Shown here in pieces: positions 60,622-64,000 of a stretch of 64,000 nucleotides of DNA. The DNA is from Pseudoalteromonas shioyasakiensis. Lineage in GTDB: Bacteria > Pseudomonadota > Gammaproteobacteria > Enterobacterales > Alteromonadaceae. Positions within the stretch are counted from its first letter, which is position 1; every line of letters begins with the position of its first letter. The position numbers were made by a program, and so were the translations under genes. The stretch lies in contig NZ_LRUE01000005.1 of assembly GCF_001550135.1 (NCBI RefSeq), forward strand, positions 248,001 through 312,000, in the 5' to 3' direction. The notes below the pieces were generated by a model. The model saw nothing but the letters and a program-made list of their open reading frames with translations, had not been told where the DNA came from and searched no databases.

Positions 60622-61419
60622 TTACAGTTTACACTGTGGGGTTTTGCCTTTTGCTTTAGCAGCTTGTTGGGCTTTTAATGCATCCGACATATGCTTTTGT
60701 AGCTCTTTAATACGGTTACCTGGTGCAGGGTGAGTCGACATAAACTCTGGGGTACCGCTACTACCAGCTGCACTCATATTTTGCCAAAGCGACACTGATT
60801 GCTCTGGGTTAAACCCTGCTTTTGCCATTAAATCTAAGCCAACAATATCTGCTTCTGATTCATGTGAGCGGCTAAATGGCAAAACAACACCATACTGTGC
60901 GCCTAAGCCTAAGGCTTGCATTATTTCGCCGCGATATTGCACATTCCCCATATCAAGTGCTGCACCACCAACTTGCAGACCTGTTTGTAACAATGCATTT
61001 TGTGATACACGTTCATTAGAATGCTCAGCAATAACGTGTGCAACCTCGTGACCTAGTACCGTTGCCAGTTGGTCTTGATTTACAGCAACTTTTAATAAAC
61101 CTGTATGAACGCCAATATAACCCCCCGGTAATGCAAATGCGTTTGCTGAATCTTCTTCAAACACTACTACTTCCCACGATTGCTTTGCATACTCGTTAGG
61201 TAAAACGGCAATAACATCATCAGCGATACACTTCACATAAGCATTGACGCCAGGATCGGTATTAACAGGCTGTGTTTTTTTCATTTCAGCAAAGCTTGCT
61301 TGACCCATTTGGCTCATTTGTTGGTCTGAATAAAGCGCGATTTGTGTACGCCCTGTTGGAGAGGTTTTACAGCCAGCTAAAACAGCGGTGGCTAACACTG
61401 CCATGATTAACTTTTTCAT
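60622..61419 (-). CDS. M48-family metalloprotease lipoprotein (LoiP-like)
   Basis: 265 residues with a lipoprotein signal (MKKLIMAVLATAVLAGC). The zinc site HEVAH is in LGHEVAHVIAEHSNERVS, and the third ligand Glu is in SRSHESEADIVGLDLM. It resembles E. coli LoiP and the Oma1-like periplasmic proteases that act on outer-membrane proteins. The C-terminus (TPEFMSTHPAPGNRIKEL) is the usual HP-P-R motif of this group. It is monocistronic. Confidence 0.93.
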   Translation of the reverse strand: MKKLIMAVLATAVLAGCKTSPTGRTQIALYSDQQMSQMGQASFAEMKKTQPVNTDPGVNAYVKCIADDVIAVLPNEYAKQSWEVVVFEEDSANAFALPGGYIGVHTGLLKVAVNQDQLATVLGHEVAHVIAEHSNERVSQNALLQTGLQVGGAALDMGNVQYRGEIMQALGLGAQYGVVLPFSRSHESEADIVGLDLMAKAGFNPEQSVSLWQNMSAAGSSGTPEFMSTHPAPGNRIKELQKHMSDALKAQQAAKAKGKTPQCKL

Positions 61420-61611
61420 ACTAGTCCTTCAAATACTTAGTGTAATTGTGGCTAATATAGCAAAGCATTGCTTAATTTTATATGAAAATGAACAATCACC
61501 CACTCAGTTGTTATCATTTAGTTAATTCTTTTACTTAGCAGGCAAACTAAGTTCACCACAGTGATTCACACTGCTACAATAGTGACCTAATGTTTGATGA
61601 ATGAGTAAACA

Positions 61612-62802
61612 ATGCCTTCCCCTGAGACTTTAAATAAACGCATTTTATTACCTTTACTGGCAAGTATTGTCGCGATTACGCCTTTAGCAATTGATTTATA
61701 TTTACCGGCAATGTTGGTGATTGCCAACGACTTGCAAACTACCATGCCAAATGTGCAAATCTCGCTCAGTATTTATTTAGCGGGTTATGCCTTGGGTATG
61801 TTGTTTTTTGGTCCGATAGCCGATGAACTTGGTAGGCGATTACTCGCAAAGGTGGGTTTAGCGCTATTTGGCATCAGCTCATTAGCACTGGCATTTTGTA
61901 CTAACATCGAATTATTTTGGTCTTTAAGAGCCGTGCAAGCATTCACTGGTGCCGCTGCGACAGTCGTAGTGCCGGGTATTATTCGCCACATTTACCGAGA
62001 GAACACCGCCAAAGGCATGTCTTATGTCTCGATGATTATGATGGTTGCCCCGTTAATTGCCCCTACTCTAGGCTCATTAATCATGGGAATTTCAACATGG
62101 CAGGTTATTTTCATTGCATTAGCTGCTTACAGTTTTGCCATTTTAGCTTTGGTGCAAATTCATTTAATCGATATTCCAATCTTTAAGAGTCAGCAACGTG
62201 GCTTGGCACTGTTCTTTAATAGTTATAAAACGGTATTTTCTCGTCGTAGTGCCCTTGCCGATATTGCCAGCTCAATGTTTGCCTCATTTGCATTCTTTTG
62301 CTTTTTAACATCGGTACCTTATGTATATCTCGATTTCTTCAAAGTAGATGAGCAATTGTTCGGTGTGTTATTCGCCTTTAACGTGCTGGCTTTAATGTTC
62401 GGTAACTTTATGAATACACGTTTAGTGCCGCGCTTAGGTTCTCGTAAACTGTTATTTATTGGGCTAGGTATTGGCTTTGTGTCTGGCGGGGCATTGTTGT
62501 TATTCAGTGTGATGCATTTATCGCTGTATTTTATCGTTGCTACCATCGCACCACTGATGATGAGCTTGGGTATTGTCGCGAGTAATGCAGACTCATTAAT
62601 ACTGATGCAATTTGAGGAAAAGTCAGGCACTGCAACAGCTGTTATTGGTACCCTGAGATTCGGCAGTGGCGCTTTAGTTGGGCCTATCCTTGCTTTTGTT
62701 CACCCACAAAGTGCGATTCCATTTTCTGCTATGATGTTCAGCGCACTGATACTGATCTTACTTGTACAGCTTTGGCATCGAAAACGATACCAATCGACTT
62801 AA
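61612..62802 (+). CDS. Bcr/CflA-type MFS drug exporter
   Basis: 396 residues, twelve membrane segments. The TM1 signature ITPLAIDLYLPAMLVIANDL, YALGMLFFGPIADELGRR with motif A, and RAVQAFTGAAATVVVPGIIRHIY with motif C region place it in the Bcr/CflA subfamily of 12-span drug:proton antiporters. Its substrate is not predictable. It converges on grpE with a shared terminator between. Confidence 0.93.
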   Translation: MPSPETLNKRILLPLLASIVAITPLAIDLYLPAMLVIANDLQTTMPNVQISLSIYLAGYALGMLFFGPIADELGRRLLAKVGLALFGISSLALAFCTNIELFWSLRAVQAFTGAAATVVVPGIIRHIYRENTAKGMSYVSMIMMVAPLIAPTLGSLIMGISTWQVIFIALAAYSFAILALVQIHLIDIPIFKSQQRGLALFFNSYKTVFSRRSALADIASSMFASFAFFCFLTSVPYVYLDFFKVDEQLFGVLFAFNVLALMFGNFMNTRLVPRLGSRKLLFIGLGIGFVSGGALLLFSVMHLSLYFIVATIAPLMMSLGIVASNADSLILMQFEEKSGTATAVIGTLRFGSGALVGPILAFVHPQSAIPFSAMMFSALILILLVQLWHRKRYQST

Positions 62803-62821
62803 ATATTGAACACAATTGTAA

Positions 62822-62856
62822 TAAAAAAATGCCTGTAATTAACAGGCATTTTTTAT
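62822..62856. terminator. Bidirectional terminator between the MFS gene and grpE
   Basis: ATGCCTGT / ACAGGCAT stem with an A-run on the left and six T on the right. Confidence 0.93.
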
Positions 62857-62869
62857 ATCTCTTTAAAGC

Positions 62870-63478
62870 TTATTCAGCTTCTTTCGATACCATAACCATT
62901 GCAGGGCGTAATAAACGACCATTTAATGTATAACCTTTTTGCATTACTGCAAGAACAGTATTTGGCGCTACATCATTGCTTGGCTGAATTGACATTGCTT
63001 GATGGAATTCAGGGTTAAATTGTTCACCCTGTGGGTTAACAATTTCAACACCGAATTTTGATACCGCATCATTAAAGCTCTTAACAGTCATTTCGATACC
63101 TTCAAGCACAGGCTTAAGCTGCTCATTTTCTTTATCAGAAAACTCAATCGCACGCTCTAGGTTATCGATAACAGGTAGTAATTCGTTAGCAAACTTTTCA
63201 AGTGCAAACTTATGCGCTTTTTCTACATCTTGAGCGGCACGACGACGCATGTTCTCAACATCTGCAGCAGCACGAACAACACTGTCTTTTTGATCGTTGA
63301 TCGTTTGTTTAGCCGCTTCTAATTCGCTGTGTAGTAGTGCGATTTCAGCTTCAGGGCTCATTTCTTCGCCGTCAACTTGTTCAGCCGCTTTTTCTGCAGC
63401 TTCTACTTCAGCTTGCATTTGTTCAAATTCTTCGTTTAGTTCAACTTCTTGCTCTGGTGATTTTGTCTGCTCAGACAT
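62870..63478 (-). CDS. grpE: Nucleotide exchange factor GrpE
   Basis: 202 residues: an acidic, disordered N-terminus (about 1-45), a long coiled coil (about 50-115), and the C-terminal beta domain. [37 protein letters not shown] and [45 protein letters not shown] (read in pieces) are diagnostic. It releases ADP from DnaK. It is monocistronic, with a heat-shock promoter upstream; dnaK and dnaJ are not in the window. Confidence 0.98.
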   Translation of the reverse strand: MSEQTKSPEQEVELNEEFEQMQAEVEAAEKAAEQVDGEEMSPEAEIALLHSELEAAKQTINDQKDSVVRAAADVENMRRRAAQDVEKAHKFALEKFANELLPVIDNLERAIEFSDKENEQLKPVLEGIEMTVKSFNDAVSKFGVEIVNPQGEQFNPEFHQAMSIQPSNDVAPNTVLAVMQKGYTLNGRLLRPAMVMVSKEAE

Positions 63479-63512
63479 AGCTTACATGCTCCAATTCTTT
63501 ACAACTGCGGTA

Positions 63513-63541
63513 ATTATGGGGATTGAATTAAAAGATTCAAG
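63513..63541 (-). promoter_or_regulatory. Sigma-32 heat-shock promoter of grpE
   Basis: On the minus strand CTTGAA (63541-63536) and CCCCATAAT (63521-63513) are separated by 14 bases, a very good match to the RpoH consensus. It lies 35 bases upstream of grpE and overlaps the end of the upstream ORF. Confidence 0.88.
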
Positions 63542-64000
63542 AGGCTGATGAGCCGATTAACTTAAATTCTTGGATGATTGCTTCTATTTGCGCTGATTTT
63601 GGACAAATTACGCAAAATCGGCTCTGGTATTCATGGTTATTGAAATAAGGAACGCTGATCACCATCAACTCATTACAGTCTGTAAATGGCAATTGTTCTG
63701 TGTTTAACACCGATAACCCATTTTTAAATGCGAGTTTGTCTTCAACAAAATTTAAAAACGATACACCAATGTTTAAACTGGTTTGGCAATCAACTTGGCG
63801 GTAAAGGTAGTTTTCACCTACCACAATACTGTTATCTGAACCGAGTTTTTGACTTAATTGCCGAGTCCATTGTGTTAAAGAGTCATGGCAATTATGTGGT
63901 GCAGTGGCTGCCATTGCCTGCATTCGATATAAGCCTTCCATTAAGGTTTGCTGGCTAAACACCGTATTAAGCCAAGTAGCAAACTGGTAACGAACGGCAT
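63537..64000 (-). CDS. Unidentified protein, 5' end outside window
   Basis: The frame is open from the right edge to a stop at 63537, giving at least 154 residues; a GTG at 63962 is an internal codon rather than a needed start. The visible C-terminal part is soluble, with several Cys residues (NCHD, QVDCQTSL, TDCNELM, RFCVICPK), and no recognised motif. It is upstream of grpE on the same strand, and its last codons form part of the grpE promoter. Confidence 0.7.
   Translation of the reverse strand, partial: AVRYQFATWLNTVFSQQTLMEGLYRMQAMAATAPHNCHDSLTQWTRQLSQKLGSDNSIVVGENYLYRQVDCQTSLNIGVSFLNFVEDKLAFKNGLSVLNTEQLPFTDCNELMVISVPYFNNHEYQSRFCVICPKSAQIEAIIQEFKLIGSSAS

Noticed and set aside
62786..62806. 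ATACCAAT at the MFS gene 3' end as a repeat terminus
   Set aside because: The match stops after eight bases and there is no partner end downstream.

Overview
The window is a chromosomal stretch of a marine gammaproteobacterium, most probably Pseudoalteromonas or a close relative in the Alteromonadales. This is inferred from an AT-leaning composition, gene orders such as cspD/clpS-clpA and dapB-carA-carB-greA, a monomeric NADP-isocitrate dehydrogenase, NhaD and NhaC antiporters, and an intergenic palindromic element with ATACCAAT termini. No tRNA, rRNA, CRISPR array, insertion sequence or prophage was seen. Gene density is high and most gene ends carry clear hairpin-plus-T-run terminators.

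Layout. 1-3.6 kb: pssA (cut by the window edge), trxB, the N-degron transferases aat-bpt, and infA. 3.7-9.5 kb: clpA and clpS divergent from cspD, then icd. 9.6-19.2 kb is a signalling block: a Tat-exported solute-binding protein directly followed by a transmembrane hybrid histidine kinase, a soluble GAF-PAS hybrid kinase, two diguanylate cyclases and an epimerase. 19.2-23 kb: a LysR regulator divergent from an SbtA-type bicarbonate permease, a CI-like HTH protein, two unknown proteins and a 60-residue secreted-looking peptide with an exact 15-residue duplication. 23.3-32.5 kb: sbcB, a hydroxyacid dehydrogenase, glutathione peroxidase and ldhA, an NSS symporter, a phosphopantetheinyl transferase, lysC under a lysine riboswitch, and nhaD. 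32.7-37.3 kb is a compact three-gene condensin-like operon (kleisin-like, KITE-like, SMC-like ATPase) with no nuclease partner. 37.4-48.2 kb: a DUF4136 lipoprotein, a TonB-dependent receptor, an ankyrin protein, an RND efflux pair and two peptidoglycan enzymes. 48.3-58 kb: ribB under an FMN riboswitch, a LysR/nitroreductase pair, an S66 peptidase, greA, carB, carA and dapB. 58.2-64 kb: an NhaC-type transporter behind what reads as a SAM-II riboswitch, a Tsx-like porin, an M48 lipoprotein, an MFS exporter, grpE with a sigma-32 promoter, and a truncated ORF at the edge.

The most unusual items are the condensin-like trio with atypical ATPase motifs, the duplicated secreted peptide whose two copies differ only by synonymous changes, the SAM-II-like element before an NhaC transporter (suggesting methionine uptake), a probable attenuator and leader ORF overlapping the TTG start of carA, the solute-binding protein coupled to a kinase instead of an ABC transporter, and heptanucleotide tandem arrays at gene 3' ends. 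All functional statements rest on reading the sequence and on family knowledge; no database search was run.
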